From: Enoplosus armatus
Taxonomy: Eukaryota > Chordata > Actinopteri > Centrarchiformes > Enoplosidae
DNA length: 64,000 nucleotides
NCBI RefSeq assembly: GCF_043641665.1
Contig: NC_092183.1
Span: forward strand, 13,474,001 to 13,538,000
Direction of reading: 5' to 3'
The translations under genes were made by a program, and so were the position numbers. Each line of letters opens with the position of its first letter. Within the stretch, counting starts at the first letter, position 1. This document shows, one piece after another, positions 38,701 to 52,600 of this stretch. The notes under the pieces were generated by a model. The model saw only the letters and a list, made by a program, of their open reading frames with translations. It was not told the DNA's origin and searched no databases.

Positions 38701-38907
38701 ATTAGCTAAATCCCTTGTTCGTCATTCATACTTCCATCAGAGAGCAATTTTAGCGTTAGCTAGGTCGCTAAGCTAACTAACGCTAACCGCCATCTTTAAG
38801 AAAGATTATTTCTAAATAAAATCGTAAAGTTATAATTAACAACAAATTAGATGTTGTTGCATTCATGTATGTCTTGATTATCGTTACGTGATGGTACTTA
38901 CCGACAT
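32750..38907 (-). CDS. rsrc2: RSRC2, arginine/serine-rich coiled-coil protein 2, complete (410 aa)
   Basis: An SR-related nuclear protein linked to splicing. Exons: 38902-38907 (ATG TCG only), 37046-37190, 36531-36571, 35095-35258, 34713-34844, 34472-34588, 33674-33759, 33317-33582, 33051-33140, 32750-32935. Phases chain throughout to 411 codons. Residues about 45-205 are RS/RD/RE/RK-rich (SRSRSRSRERKR and similar). PPAFRGRNTAMDAQEALARR follows, then a KKLQEQKEKEMFEKQQQQQQ coiled coil, an Ala-rich stretch, and LNVAALLASGTQVTPQIAMA, NPMKFAEQEKKRKKLWQGKK and SQTHTQRGMGLGFSSSFS at the C-terminus. All are strongly family-specific (human about 434 aa). The intron after 34472-34588 starts with GC. 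Confidence 0.95.
33930..34015. repeat. tRNA-like SINE fragment in RSRC2 intron
   Basis: TTTATTTTAACAGGGGACAG, an A/G-rich GAGAGAGAGA run, then CAACATGCAACAAAGGTCCC and CGGCCAG. This order matches a common fish dispersed element with tRNA-like end sequence, as I remember it. A second relative is at 55235-55340. Family name unknown; boundaries approximate. Confidence 0.5.
34470..34471 (-). other. rsrc2: GC 5' splice site (GC-AG intron) in RSRC2
   Basis: The exon ends GCC AGA AG followed by gcaagg; the next exon (33759 downward) begins G CTG GAG AGA, giving ALARR-LERAKK as in the family. AG|GCAAGG is close to the known GC-donor consensus, and no GT in range preserves phase 2. Confidence 0.85.
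35259..36530. other. RSRC2 1.3-kb intron
   Basis: Intron between exons 36531-36571 and 35095-35258. SR-family genes often hide poison exons in long introns, but I could not point to one. AT-rich, with no ORF of note. Confidence 0.5.
37640..37900. repeat. Teleost dispersed repeat (CCTTTATTAATCCC type)
   Basis: TAATCCTTTATTAATCCCTC then GGGGAAATTTGCATTGTTAC and CAGCAACATACGGGACAGTG, followed by A-rich sequence to about 37870. This series is typical of a repeat seen throughout fish genomes and is related in layout to the one at 11616. It lies in the first RSRC2 intron. Family name not known to me; edges approximate. Confidence 0.6.
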
Positions 38908-40091
38908 GATCCTGAAGCACACTGTATTTGTAACACGGTTGTTTTGTTGACTGTGCAAACGGACAGAGGTAGCTAGCTGCTAGGTTAAACAGCCGTTGTC
39001 TGGCTCTGCTAATTTGACGGGTTGCCAAATTTTACCTCTTGAATCCCCTACATTCAGGCAAACTCCAAACAGAGTTGTTGAAGCCAAATTGAACGGACCA
39101 AACAAGGATCTTGAGCACGGAAAATGTGTAAAAATATAAAATTCAACTTCGAAGTTAATGCAATTATATGTAATTATATAACAATTACGAGTAATGCGAG
39201 ATATTATAAGACATTATATTATAACACTGTGGGTTCACAGTTTTGCAGGTTTGATAAACTGAAATAACCGGAATTACGTTGTTATTTTCTTCTCATAATG
39301 CCCCTGTAAAATGTCTTGTTAATTATTCCAATTGATTCTAATTCTGAAAATATATAATTACTGATGAATGAAAGCAAAAAGCGCCCAAATCTTTAAACCA
39401 CTGCCGTAAATGTAGCACTAGACCACGCAAAAGACCGAACGGTTTTCAACCTGGCAACACGACAAGGCTCTCCGGACGTTCCTGCAATGTTCCGCCCCTA
39501 CGTGGATACTCCGAGTCATTCCCTATACTTTGCCTGTCGGGCAGCACACCCTCTCAGACTGTGCGTACAGTCCAAACAAGTTTCGTCAATTAAATAGTTA
39601 GGTTTAGATTACAGATGGATAACAATAAAATTTGTACGGTATTTTGGATTTGCTTCTGCCAATCCTAAAGACGGAGGCCTGATTTGTACATAACCTGAGG
39701 AGGGAGTTATATCTGCAAGGCAAAGCTTAGGGAAAAATTCACCACGTCACCCTAAAGACCTGCAGCAACCCGCCAAATTCTAACTAATAACGTTACTGTT
39801 GAGTTATGTCGATTCTGGGTGTTGTAGCTGTCTGGTTACTTCTGTAGAGTGGTGAGTTATTAACAACTGTAAATCTGCCAGTTTGACATTGTCCATAGAT
39901 ATCAGCAGTTCATTTTACATTTTGGTGGTCTTGTAACTCGGCTGAATTACCAGCATTAATTTAAGTTAACGCGCAACTGAATTAGATAATGTTAGCTAGC
40001 TTGGCTAATTTACCGCAAGTAAACAACTCATATTGAAGCATTTTTATATCATAATAGCATACCACATTTCTTCCATGTAACTTAGCTCCAG
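38908..40091. promoter_or_regulatory. Divergent promoter region, RSRC2 / KNTC1
   Basis: 1.19 kb between divergent start codons. A likely KNTC1 non-coding first exon ends at 39851 (GAGTG|gtgagt) and joins the acceptor at 40090-40091. Upstream are a CCAAT box (39659-39663) and an E2F-like CCCGCCAAA (39769-39777, reverse complement TTTGGCGGG), which suit a mitotic gene such as KNTC1. RSRC2 5'UTR occupies the sequence just right of 38907. Transcription start sites were not determined. Confidence 0.5.
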
Positions 40092-40094
40092 GAA

Positions 40095-43000
40095 ATGGCG
40101 ATGTGGAGCGACGTTGAACTTCTGACTAACGAAGATACAAACACTGTCCGTTTCGGCAGTGTGTCACGGGAGGAAAATGGTAGCGGCTTGTATCAGGTGG
40201 ATACGCTGGTCAAAATCTCCACTGCCAATGAGGTAATGAATGTCAATATTTACAGTACACAGACCATGCTTATTTATACTTGGTGCTGTTGTTGAAAAGC
40301 CCTTCCTTCTGTTGAAGTACTAGGAATTGGTAGTGGATCCTTGTTAGTACAGTCTATCACCCTACTAGTGACAGCACAGCAGTGATTTGATAGAAATGCT
40401 GGGTCTTACAGGTGCAGGCAGATCCCCGTCTCTCCTCCTCCAGTGGTACAAACTGGAGCATTGTTGTTGCTGACAAGACGGTTATCCTGTTTGACCAGAG
40501 CTATCAGACCATCCTGTTGCTTCTTCACTTTGGTATACAACTACATTTTTATGTTCCTCCTTTTATCTTCTTACCGTTTACTGTTCAGTCACATGCCAGA
40601 TTTAATCATGCCTTTCCTATTTAATGTAATTTGACATTTCGCAATAGCTACTGAACTTTAATACCAAGATTTATTTTTCAGAAACTGATGTGGATGCCAT
40701 TGATGTATGCCTGGAAGGACAGTTTCTGGTGGTCTGTGAAAGAAATGGAAACCTTCATTTGATCTATGTTCCACACAAGAGAATCCTTCTCACCAGGGTA
40801 TGAGTGTATAAGGCCTACTAGTGTTGGATTACATTAGATATGATCACTTTGTGTTGGGCTTTGAATTATTATACTTTACCTGTCTGATTTCACCTACAAA
40901 CTAATAACTTTGTGTCTTTTTATTAAATGAGTTTGAGTTGCATGATGTGTTTCATTTATGTACATTAACATGTGTCATTTTCTGGGTTTGTAGGCTTTGG
41001 TAGAGAAACCATCCGATGGAAATAAGAAAACATACCGCTATCTCATCATACAGGAGGACAAGGCATCCTTAGGTAGAATTTCTATATGAATACGAGAAGA
41101 CTCAGTTATGAGAAATGAAGGTGGTGATGTGCACTGGAAACATGAAGGAAATAAGATTGTATTCTCTAGGTGTTTAAAGATTGTTTTTTTGTTGACAGGG
41201 ATGTACCATGTGTTTCTTCTCATAAAGGATGGGTTTTTCCACATTACAAACCTTGCATTGGCAAAGATTGAGACAGGTATCAAAACATCATGTGCAGTAG
41301 ACTTAAGGTTTTGTTGGAGCCATTTTGTTGACCGAATTAAACATTCATTCTTCTTTTGTCATCACAGCCATTGAAAAAATGGACCTGGGAGCTTTGAAAG
41401 AGGTAAATTAAGATGATCTTCTTTCCATGAAATAGCAAAAGAATATATATATATACTTTTTTTTGACAGCAGAAATATAATCACACTTTTCCTCAACTCA
41501 GCTCCAGTCTCTCATCAAGATAGACTTCTGCTCCACCAGGGAATACCATGAGGAGGGCTGCAGTACAGCAGTGATGTTCAATCTGGGCCATGAAATCCAC
41601 TTAATGATCGGGGTCAGTGTATGTGAGAGAAATGTAATTACTTTATGTACCACCTGTTATGAGACATGTGAATGAAAGCATATTTAAAGGACAAAATAAA
41701 ATGAACTCTCTACTTCTGGACCATGGTACTTAAAATATTAATTGCTATTTTTTTCAGTTCCTGTTTACATTATGCTGTTGCATGTCTCTTTTTCTTATTT
41801 CATTATTTTGTCACAAAACTTGCTAAGAAATTACAAAGTGCAAATTTATTGTAAATTAAGCATTCATGTCCAGTACTTGCATGTAGATTCTTGCAAATTA
41901 AGATTTGCTGATCTTGCTGAAAAACAGCTGATGGAAATCTTTTTTGTGTTACTGTTACTGGGAACAACATACATATAAGCAAACTAAGTGTGTTTTCAAG
42001 ATAGAAATTTAAACCAGTCTTAACCATGATAATAGGACAAACTTGAAATTAAGCTGTAAATATATTTGTGTAAATAAAACCTTTCTAGGAGTGGTAGTTA
42101 CTCCTTATATAAAACAGTATTACAAATTTTATTACTTGATATAATTTGTCGCAACATTATTATCTTTACAGGGGGATAAAGACACTGTGACTCACTGGAT
42201 GATGGACCCTCAACAGGCCAAGATGTGCCTTGCTCACTCTGTCAACAATAGCTTAATTCCAGGTGAGCTATTGCTTCATGTACAGTATGTAGCTACACAA
42301 TGTTAATGTGCCTTTTGGAAGATGCTGAAGTGATGAAAGTATGGGCTCAGGTTTTTGGACATGGGTAGGAATAAAAACACAAAGTATTGGGTAAAATAGA
42401 AAAGATAAGAAATAGAAACACAATGTGAAACATTTGGAAAACAAGTAAAATGTTGTAATGCCTCTGAGTAGATTGTGTGAAGGTTGTATAATATATTCTC
42501 CTTATATGTTTACTTCAAAGGTGTGAGGAAGATGGTGGTGGTGGAAAATCTCTTGTATATTCTTGACACTGAGGTGAGTTCAGTGGTATCACCTGTAGCT
42601 GTTTGATATGCCATTGCATGAATTTGATTAGAAGTATTTGGGGTTTACACATGGATTGCTTTGTGTTTTTCTTCGGTCTCAGGATGCCCTGAGTCTTTGG
42701 GACCTACATTTCCTTGTCATGATTCACTGCTGGCCAGATCTTGCAATTCATGACTTTGAACTCACCACAGAATGTGGCTCTGCCTCCATGGTGGCGTATG
42801 TATCAATGTTTTATAACATACCGTAGCTGTAAATATACAGAGGGATGTGCCTTAATTCAATTATGTTGAATCTGTGTGTCACAGCCAAGACAAGGGCAGC
42901 ATGAAGATGATTACACTGACAAAGCAAGACAACAGTCAGGTAGCAGTACAAGTCCTTTTGAAGAAACTATAATGGATGACTATGTCAAGTCCACATCTGA

Positions 43001-43620
43001 ACTCGATATGCTGGTTTTTAATTTTTCAGATCAACTCACTGCAAATACGATCTCTGCCCTCCATGACTGTTTGCTACTCTCTGGATCTCTCCTCAGTGTC
43101 CTGTCTTGTCCAGACAAAAATAAACATGGTAAACAATCAACACTTAATAAATTGTTACATTGGTTTTGCATGTGTTATTTCTAGATGTTAATATTTCTGC
43201 ACATTTAAGTCAATTGTTTTGTCCTCTGATTTCAGGATACGATTTATTTAGTTGAGGGGATTTGTGAGAACCCAGACAGGTAGGATATGTTTGTATGATT
43301 GCTGTGATCTTCAACCAGTATTTGAGTGATATGGTTTTAAAATATGAAGTGATCTTTTTTTCTTGTTCTTCATCAAGTAGCCGAGGACAGCCTATATCTT
43401 CTGTTGTTGTCAGATGCTTCACAGAGGCTTTACCTGAGAACAGGTACCTTCTTTTAATTAGATATATTTCTACATAATTGCTATTTGAGTTACTGTAGCC
43501 CATATGATGTCAGTATAATTTGGCATAGTTTTTTCTTTTCCCAGACTTAGCAGACTTCTTCACAAACACATGTTTGAAGAGGCTGAAAAGTTTGCCATCA
43601 CATTTGAGCTGGATTTAGAG
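40095..43620 (+). CDS. kntc1: KNTC1 exons 1-15: N-terminal beta-propeller
   Basis: Exons 40095-40232, 40412-40532, 40682-40797, 40994-41072, 41199-41276, 41368-41402, 41502-41612, 42172-42262, 42521-42573, 42683-42795, 42885-42939, 43030-43128, 43236-43279, 43378-43443, 43545-43620: 425 residues. Repeated beta-strand/turn elements (GNLHLIYVP, DGFFHITNLALAKIE, DALSLWDLHFLV, QTKINMDTIYLVEGI) form the propeller that in the RZZ structure sits at the end of the complex near ZWILCH. The last exons (VVVRCFTEALPENRLSRLLH) pass into the solenoid. Confidence 0.93.
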
Positions 43621-46600
43621 GTAACTATCTGTCTGTCTGTCTGTCTGTCTTGTAAGGAAAAGTAAAATTCATGTGACTATTGTGGGCTAGACTTTTTTTA
43701 TTTCAGTAATGTTGACCTCAGTGGACAATGGAATAAAAGATGTTTGCTATTTGACCAGAGAAGTATGATTTTAGCGTAGAAAAAAAGCCATTACAAATAG
43801 TATTGTTACTTTAGAATGGTGTTGCAGCTGGTGGTGATTTACTACCCTAAAACACAACTAACAATCCTATTTTTGTTCAGCTTGTTTACAAGGTGAAGCT
43901 TGACTTTGTGCTGGAGCAGCTTGCCTCTGCATCAGTGGGTGGCTATGGACAGGATGTGTGGTCTGAACTTGTGGAGGAGGCCAAGACCAACCTGATGAAG
44001 ATCACAGTCAGTATAACAATGCTGTTTTTGTAGGGTATTCAGTCTAATCTGAATTTAATGCTGATAAAACTGGGCCTCTTGAGTTAGTCATAGCAAATTA
44101 AAATTGTTATCAAGTGTTAACCCTAATGATAGTGGTTATTTATTTGTGTTGCCTAGGATGAGCAGTATGTGGTGGAATACTGCCTCAAGGCTCCGTGGCC
44201 GACCTTTGAGACGGCAGAGAAGATGCTAAACCATGCGGCCACACGATACTCATCCTTACAGATCCAAGAAGCTTTGGCCAGGCTGGCCACATTCTGCAGT
44301 CTGCATGGCCCAGAAAATTTCAAGTAAATTCAAAGTCTTAGTGGTCTCCTGTGTTGTACAGTAAATTTCCCATATTGTGGTTTGTTCATTATATGCACTA
44401 ATGTGTGATTTTAGTATCTTATTCTGTCATCCATAGTGGCATTGCCTGGATCGAGTTTCTGAACAGCACTGACAATTTAGGAGACATTCTGACCCATCTA
44501 AGAGAAGGAGACATAAAGGGGGCACAACTCCTTTGGCTCAGATATGAGGTATAGAACAGCTTCATGCACTCACCAGAATAAACTCAGACATTTGTCATAT
44601 ATCAATAACTGTATTTACTCATACATTTAACACTGATCAATAATATCACGGCGTCAGGGTCAGCTATAATGTTGTTTACTGCTGTGTTTTGTGACAGGGA
44701 CAGCTTGCAGCAGAGTTTGATGAGAGCAAGCTTGAAGCCGTGCTCGGTGCCATCCCAGAGGACCTGCCATCCCAAGACCTCTGTCCTTGGTTCAGGACAG
44801 TTTTTGTTCCTTTTGTAAGGAGAGCGCTTCCAACAGGACAAGTAGGATGCATTCTCTCATCATCGTCATCTTCACCATATGGTGCCATGTTTTCAGTAGT
44901 AAAAGTTCTATCTTTATGTGCCCATAGAAAATCCTGGCGAGATGGCTGGAGCAGAGGGCAAGGAATCTGGAGTTAACAGAAAAGGTAAAGAAAAGAACTA
45001 ATCTTGACCAGAAATGCTTAAGTTAAGTAAAACTAGGCTTTGTTAAGTAAAACTAGGCTTTGTAATTATGCACTACAAGGCAGCAGAGATAACCACTGGT
45101 GAGGAGTATAAATAACAATAGTCGATAATAGCAGCGCCCATCGCTTTCTCAAATATACAGTACACTTATTATACATCTGTGTTATTTTTGTATTATTTTT
45201 TCAATTAGTTGTATAAAACACTACAAATATCAGTCTCAATAGTTGAACCAATGATCATAAATGTAATGTAGGGTGCTTGGCCCCAGAACGGGTTGGACTT
45301 GGCAGTGCTTGGACTGCCCTCTCTATGGACATGGATGAAAGCTGTAAGTTAGACATATTTTTATTTTTTCGCTGTGAATGAGTGTTTGTGCCTCCACAAT
45401 CATGATCTACCTGTGGCAGTAAATTGTCACTTAATTATCGTGACATTATGTGGTCCATGATTTATTTGTATCTTCTTTTTTTTTTCTTAAGGATGATAAT
45501 TATGGTGCAGAAGAGGTGGAGAACCTCAAGTCCCTGGTGTCAAACCTTCGTAAGCTTCTGGACCTTCACCGGAAATACAACTGCAGATTTTCACTTTCAG
45601 TCTTTGAGAAGGTTTGTCTCTTATTAGTGACGTATTCTAATGACATTTGAGCTTCAAACAAGCTTCCGATATTTCCAGAAGGAAACAAATATTTTATTAA
45701 AGCAAAATTTGGATTTATGTACAGACTCAGATTTAGCTTTTCTATGCCTGTAGATGTCAGTGGAGAACTGGAGAGAGTGCGCTGTTTTATGGTTTTGTTT
45801 GTATTCCATTATAAAAATTAAAACATACCTTACTTTTAATTGCATTGTGGTGGCCTTGAATTACATTATATTGGAAGATATTCATGTATATTTTTTGTGG
45901 GTTTTGTGTTGTTGTTCCTATCTTAATAATTTAACTTTCTTGTGAATTTGAAAGGGAAGTGTACGGAGTGTTGCATTCTTCATGCTGGACAAAGTGCCGG
46001 CTCCAGAGCTGATCGCTGCTACAGTGGAGAGCAGTATCCTGCCGTATGCTGAAGAGCATGAGATTCCTTTTGATGAGCTACTTCTACAGTATATCAAGGT
46101 AAAACGTCAAGTCCACTGGGAGCAAACATTTAATTTTACAAATGCCTGATGATAAGTGTTCCTCCTCTCACTCTGATCTTCACTAGGATCTGCTGGAGCG
46201 CTGCAGTTCTCAGACCACAACACTTTTCACAGAATGGGAAGCCAAAGCAGTGGCTGTGCTTGGTTGCATGACTGATACTGACGTAAGTTTCTGTGACACC
46301 ATTACGCTTACACACAGTTCACAACATGTTTATGAGCACAAATATTTGAGTGAAAAAAAAGCAGTAGAAAAGCCAGTCAATAAGATTGTAAAAAAAACAA
46401 AACAAAACTGTAAAGTCTGTATCTCATGTTATTGTATTTCCTGCCAGCTGATGGTGGATGCAGTGCTGGAGATCATGCAGAAAGCTGTAGTGCCCTGGAG
46501 TATTGTGGTAGAAAAACTGGTTCAGCAGTACCTAGAGATGGATGGACCAAAGTATGTGTACATTTTCTTTTGTTCATACTATTTAATAATTTCGTAATAT

Positions 46601-49600
46601 TATCAGTTTCTATATATTTTTTTCTAACTGATGTACTCCCCAGACAAGAGCTTTTAAAGGAGAGCTACCGTCTGATGGAGATCAGGAAACTTCTCAGGGG
46701 CTATGGGATCCGCAACTTCAACCTTTCTTATAGCACTCAAATTATGGTAATTTTGATGTGATGAATTATGTGACACATGACTTGTGTTGTGTCTGCCTAT
46801 AAACCTTCTGTTATGTGCTGTGTATCTTCCCCAGACCCTGATTAGATACATCCTGAAGCAAGACTTGCCAATGTCTTTAGAAGACTCCCTGACATTAGCT
46901 GAAGCGTACAAACTTCCAACCTCGCAGATAAATTACTTGTATCTCATCCAGCTGATTGGCAGAAGCAAGGTATGAAAGTATGAAATCACCAAATTTAAAA
47001 TTTGTTTCTTTTTATGTATTCATTACATATTGATAGGAAGGCTTTTATGCTGCTTTCAGACTGAGGAATGCATGACCATCCTGAAGAAGCTGTCCTCTGC
47101 AGAAGCAGAGTGTGTGATCGAGCGTCTCACGTCCTGGGCTAGGCTGCAGCTGGAGGACAAAGACCACATATCTGATGAGGTGAGGAGAGGGAAGATGTCA
47201 TGTGTCTGAAGTAAAAGGTCATTTGCACTTTATGTACTTGTATTCAGGGCTCAATTTTCTGGATGCAATTTCAAGACCACTGAAATCATGTCACATTTTA
47301 AGATGGTTTTAAGAATTAGAGCTTGTTCTTGCTGAGCAATAGATGTCATTTCAACATTGTATCTCTGCTGCTGCAGATAGATATCTGGCCTGATATACCA
47401 GGATTTTCCCTGCATGTGTGCCTTTCCCTGGGCACCTGTGATTGCATATTTAGATGATGTCTACACAGCTATAAACATGCCTCAAAGTAGACGAAACTTA
47501 AATCAATCGCCACTTGAAGATCTGAATATGAAAAGTAGAAGTTCATTATGGTAAGCATATATTCATTCTGGAATTTTGTATATCTCAACTTTCTCTTGGC
47601 CTGTCTTCAATAGCACAAGAAACACCGGATGGTCATAGCTCAGGTGATGGTGGAAGCTCTGAAATACCTGCATATAATCCAAAAACGTAAGTACTTACTT
47701 TAAAGTGTCCCTCATTCAGAAACCACGGTTTCAAATCCTTGTCAGCAAACATCCATCCAGACATTGATTGTCTAAACACAGCTTCACTCAAAGGTTAGGG
47801 AAAAAGATGTTATAAACATGCACCTGAACATCCAAGAGTGATACTGGGTTCCATGTCCTCTGCAGATGATGCTCTTAAAAGCATGGAGTGTGAAAACAAC
47901 CTCATTATATTCAAGGCGATCGCCCACCTACAGGTGAGTTTCATGTAAGGAATGTTTTTAAGTTATACTCCATCTCTTCTTTAATCAGTTTTTTAACCTG
48001 CAGCTCTGTTTCTTCAGGAGGACTTTGATGTTTTCTTCACCCCCTCCAACTATGAGGATCCAAACATCCGAAAACAGATCCAGGAGCATCACATCACAGC
48101 CTATGAAAACACACGTGGCCGGTGTTCATCTAAGGGGAAGGCTACGACAACTCCAGTTGTGGCTAATGATCCTGATGGCAAAACCAAGACTATCTCCACA
48201 GAAGCTGGCTTACGTCGTCTAGGAAGGCAGCTGCAGCGCACCGAACAGGAGCTCTGGTCTGACTTGGCCCTGCGAGCTCTGCGTGTGGGAAAGGTGGACA
48301 AGGCCCTCAAGATCCTCAGGTTTGCATGTGTGAATGCTGTGCTGTGTGTATGAATCCAGGGGTGGGAAACTGATGACTAAAAAACAAGCAGCCCTGTCCA
48401 GTGAGAATCTCATATTTTCTGTGTTTTCTTTCCTTCATGTCTTCAGTGAGCTGTATGAACACCACTATAACACCAGCACAGGGAAGGTTTTGTTCACTGC
48501 TGCCAAGACCTTATGCCAGATGCTGGAGGCAGATGTGCCCATGGTGCTTCCTGATGACATGGACTTGCCAGCAGTCATCCACGATCTGGCCTGCCAGGCC
48601 ATCACTGTATGTCACTCAGGTAATGAACGTGTGTAAACATCAATGATGTTCAACAACATTTTATTCTGGGGAAAATAGCTGTTGTACATAACAGCTAATC
48701 ACAATCACAAATTACTCATATAATACACAGTTTATTTGATCATGTTGAAGATGCAGACTGCCTTGTGTGACATCTGAGCTCTGCGCTAGCCTGACAGCTT
48801 TCTATGGCTTCAATTAATTTGTTCATGGCAAAGTCCCAAAAGTTAATATTATAATAACTGTTACAGATCTGCTCCTGGACTGTCTGGAGCTTTGCAAGTG
48901 CACGCGGATAGCTATGGATGTCTATCATCAGTGTCAGTTATCAGACAACTATGGCTTTATTGCCAAGGTTAGTATATTATTGTTTTCATAGACACTTTAT
49001 TTAGGTCTGGTTTGTGCTTGATGTGTTACTTGTCTGCAGACATTTAAATCAGCCATCATATTTTACAAATAACTTTGAGTCTACCGGGTGCAATCTCTTA
49101 GACAGAGGATTTAGATAGGCATCATTTTCAAGTGGTAGTTTGCAATTACAGTAACAGACTTACTATTTAATATGAATATTTATATTAAAATTGGCAAAGT
49201 TCCCATGAATCTTCTTCCCATGAAGGGATAAACTAGAAAACCCCCTGGAAGTTAAAATTAATTAATGCCTCCACTTTACAAAGTTGTGAAATGAACCAAA
49301 TGCATAAAATAAACTATTGTATTTTAAATTGTGTAATGTCACAGGATTTGACCTTGGAGACAGAAAAGGATCCACATTCTCAGTGGAGTTTTCAGGATGT
49401 TTTTAACGAAGATTGCATCGTTCTGGACCCAGTTTCTGTGCTTCCAGTCCAATATGAAATTACCAACTGCTTGCTGCCTATTTCTCGGGGTAAGATGTTC
49501 AAATGTATCGTATATTCGATGTCTATTTAGAATTTAATCACTGTAGGCAGTCTACAGCTAGATGGTAGCTCTTATTATTTATAATAATTTATTCCCAATG

Positions 49601-52600
49601 TTGCAGATACCAAACTGTACCCACTGGACTGCTCCTGTCTGTCCCATTGCTCATTTGAAGACGGTATGTGTTTATTTATATTCTTTCTTTTTTTTATTGA
49701 AGTTGTAATGAAAGTTGAAAGTTTACCTTGTGTCTTGTCTGGCCCGCATGCAGGTTCAAACTACCTGCGGCCCCTTCTGGGTCCCCTGGCCAACATGTTA
49801 CAGATGTTACAGGAGTGCAGCCAGCTGGAGCTGGCCCTTAGAGTGCTGGTCAATTCCTATGGCTGTTGCCTGCAGCATGTCACCTCTAATGTTATGGACA
49901 TAAAGCTCAGTGTACAGGTATGGCTGCAACATATCCAGTGATGCTATCACCACACATCTACCATATGTGTTTCTGGAACAATTGTACCATTATTATAGTT
50001 TCAGCTACTTGCCAGTGAGACTAAGCCATTTGTAATGTTTGTACTGAAGATGTCCCTGTAAACTTCTTTTTCTCTTCTTTCAGCTTTATGATACCCAAGA
50101 GCTTAAGAAGTACAACATATGCCTGAATAATCTTCGAAAGACAACTACTTCATCTCTGAATGCTGTTGCTGTGGCTCTCTTGAACAAGGTGAGTCTGATG
50201 TCATGAGAGGGTAGTAGCAGATGTGTTCAATTTTAGTGCATTTTTAAATAACTCTCTATTTTCTATTGGCTGCAGGTGTTCAACTGGAGGGTGGTCGACT
50301 GTGATTTGGCTATTGGACTCTGTACTCTCCTGTCCAAAGCAGAAGTCTCCAAAATATTGTGGAAGGTTATTGACAACACTTGGCAAAACTATGACAAAAT
50401 CCTGGTAGGTAATATGATCACTTCTGTATTTTATTGTCAAATAGTATTATATTGTTTTAATAATGGAAATTAAAGTGAAAGAACTAGGAAAAAGGGTAAA
50501 TACCGGTACTGGAAACTCATGGAAGCAGTTATTCTGTGGTGTATTCAGTTCAGGTTATTGTGACACTAACATCAAACCTAAGTCTGTGGGACCGTCTCTC
50601 TTCTCCTGACTGACTTAACTCTCTGAAATGGGAGCCCTTGAGAGGTACTTTGTAGCCAAATACACAAAGAGGTCTTAAACTGTGTGTACGGTACTGTTTA
50701 ATCCGGCTTGGAATCATAACCATTTTGAGATCAGCCATGGCAAAACATCAAGCAGTTTGTTGGAATACAATGAGAGTATGTGTACATCTCCATGCATGTT
50801 TTGCAAATCTAATCAGCAACTGTCTCTTGATTATTTCAGGCTGTGGCCAGGATCGGGGCCAATCTCTGCTGCTTGTACAATGAGGCAGAGGAACAAGAGA
50901 AGTTTCTCTCCGTCATCACTGATGCTGAATGGGGCATCAAGCTTGGCAAATTGGAGGTGTGTGCATGAAATCCACTTCATATTTATTTTCATATTATACT
51001 TCACAAGTTGCTGTTTGTCTTGACTTGGCGTTTAATGTGACCCCTGCTCTGCCCCAGATATCCATCCAGCCAGTGTTCCGTCAACGGCCTGAGATGAAGA
51101 GTAGTCTGATCCCTGATCTGGTGAAAAACAGGAGAATCACCCCAGACATTATCCTCCAGTACTGCAGGTCAGCTGCTCACTCTCCAGTGTCAAATTCCTC
51201 GGTCTATTTCAGTGTGGAATATAACATTTCAGTTTGGGTCCAGACTATACAGAAGTGTCCACCCCAGTCTGGCAGGCGAGCATTCTTTTCCTGCCTGTTA
51301 TGAAACTCACCCTCTGCTTCCATCTGCAGCACTTTTGGTCTAGACCGTGACGGTGTGATCAACCAGTACATCACCACCTTACTTCTGCTCCAAGAGGACG
51401 AGGAAGGCACAGATGACCTGGGCACACGCCAGGAAGAGATGCAGCCTCTGTGTCATGAAGATGCGCTGGAGCGAGTCCTGCAGATTATCCCGATGTTACA
51501 CAGCACGAGCGAGCTCACAGACAGTCTCTGTGCTGCCATGTTCAAGGTTTGTACAAGGGGGACATCAGTGCATCTTTTAAACGACAACAGCCCTATTATT
51601 TTCCCACACAAATTACTTGAATTTTGCCCAGAATTGCTGACATACAATACTTGGTTTAACACTTCAATGGCAAACGAGTCTGAACTCCACCACTGAAACG
51701 AGTTTACTGTTGCAGTAAATTCTTTGGGTGTTTCAGTCCCAAACGACACTTACGTTTGGCTAGTCACCTAACTTGCAAAATGCCTTTCTCATACAGCTCA
51801 GCCCTTACAACTATGAGAGGATCGAAGTAGTGCTGAAGATCATACAGGCTGCAGATGAGAATGTGACAAGCTTTTCTGTTAGTCAGGTAAAAAAAACACA
51901 CATTGGCACATTTAAATTTAAATAGTTCCTTGTCTTCAAAAAGTATTGTGCAGACTAACAACCACTGCCTTTTAATCGACAGGCGATGGGCCTCCTTCAG
52001 CACCTGAAGTCCTACAAGCGAGTCTCTCCTCCCTCAGACGTGGAGAACACGTATCTTCTGGAAAACAGCCTGCTGCCAAATCACCTGTCCAACAGCAGAC
52101 TGCCCTTCCACCTGCTTATGCAGACCAAACATTACTGGAAGATTATCTGTGAGTTAGCCTCTGTAGTTGTCTTATTTTCATGCTTCCATAGTGTTGCTGA
52201 CAAACCTTAAACGACTCTGATTTTATCAGATCTTAACTGGTTGCCTGTTGGTATCATGTGTAATCTGAGTTGAGTTGAGTTCCTCAAGTGGATAATAAAT
52301 GAAACTTTAAACACTTGTAAGTGTTTTCGCCATCGAGGACTTCTTTTGACGCTTCAGTTGGCATAATCTGTATTTTTATTATGGAAATATTTAATTTATT
52401 GACATTAGGATTAGAGTTATGTTAAAATATTTTTCTGTGTTTAGCTCCTGAGCTCAGTGAAGAGACCTTCCCTACACTTCTTCTGATTAGCAAACTGATG
52501 AAGGTAAAGTACACTAATCTAAAATGTATATTTACTCTGTATGATTTATCCGTAAAGTTTGACTGTTATTTAGGTCATTCATACCTTCCTGTCTCTTTCC

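Noticed and set aside
49666..49941. 91-aa ORF beginning MCLFIFFLFF as a separate gene
   Set aside because: It is KNTC1 exon 49754-49917 with intron read-through on both sides.
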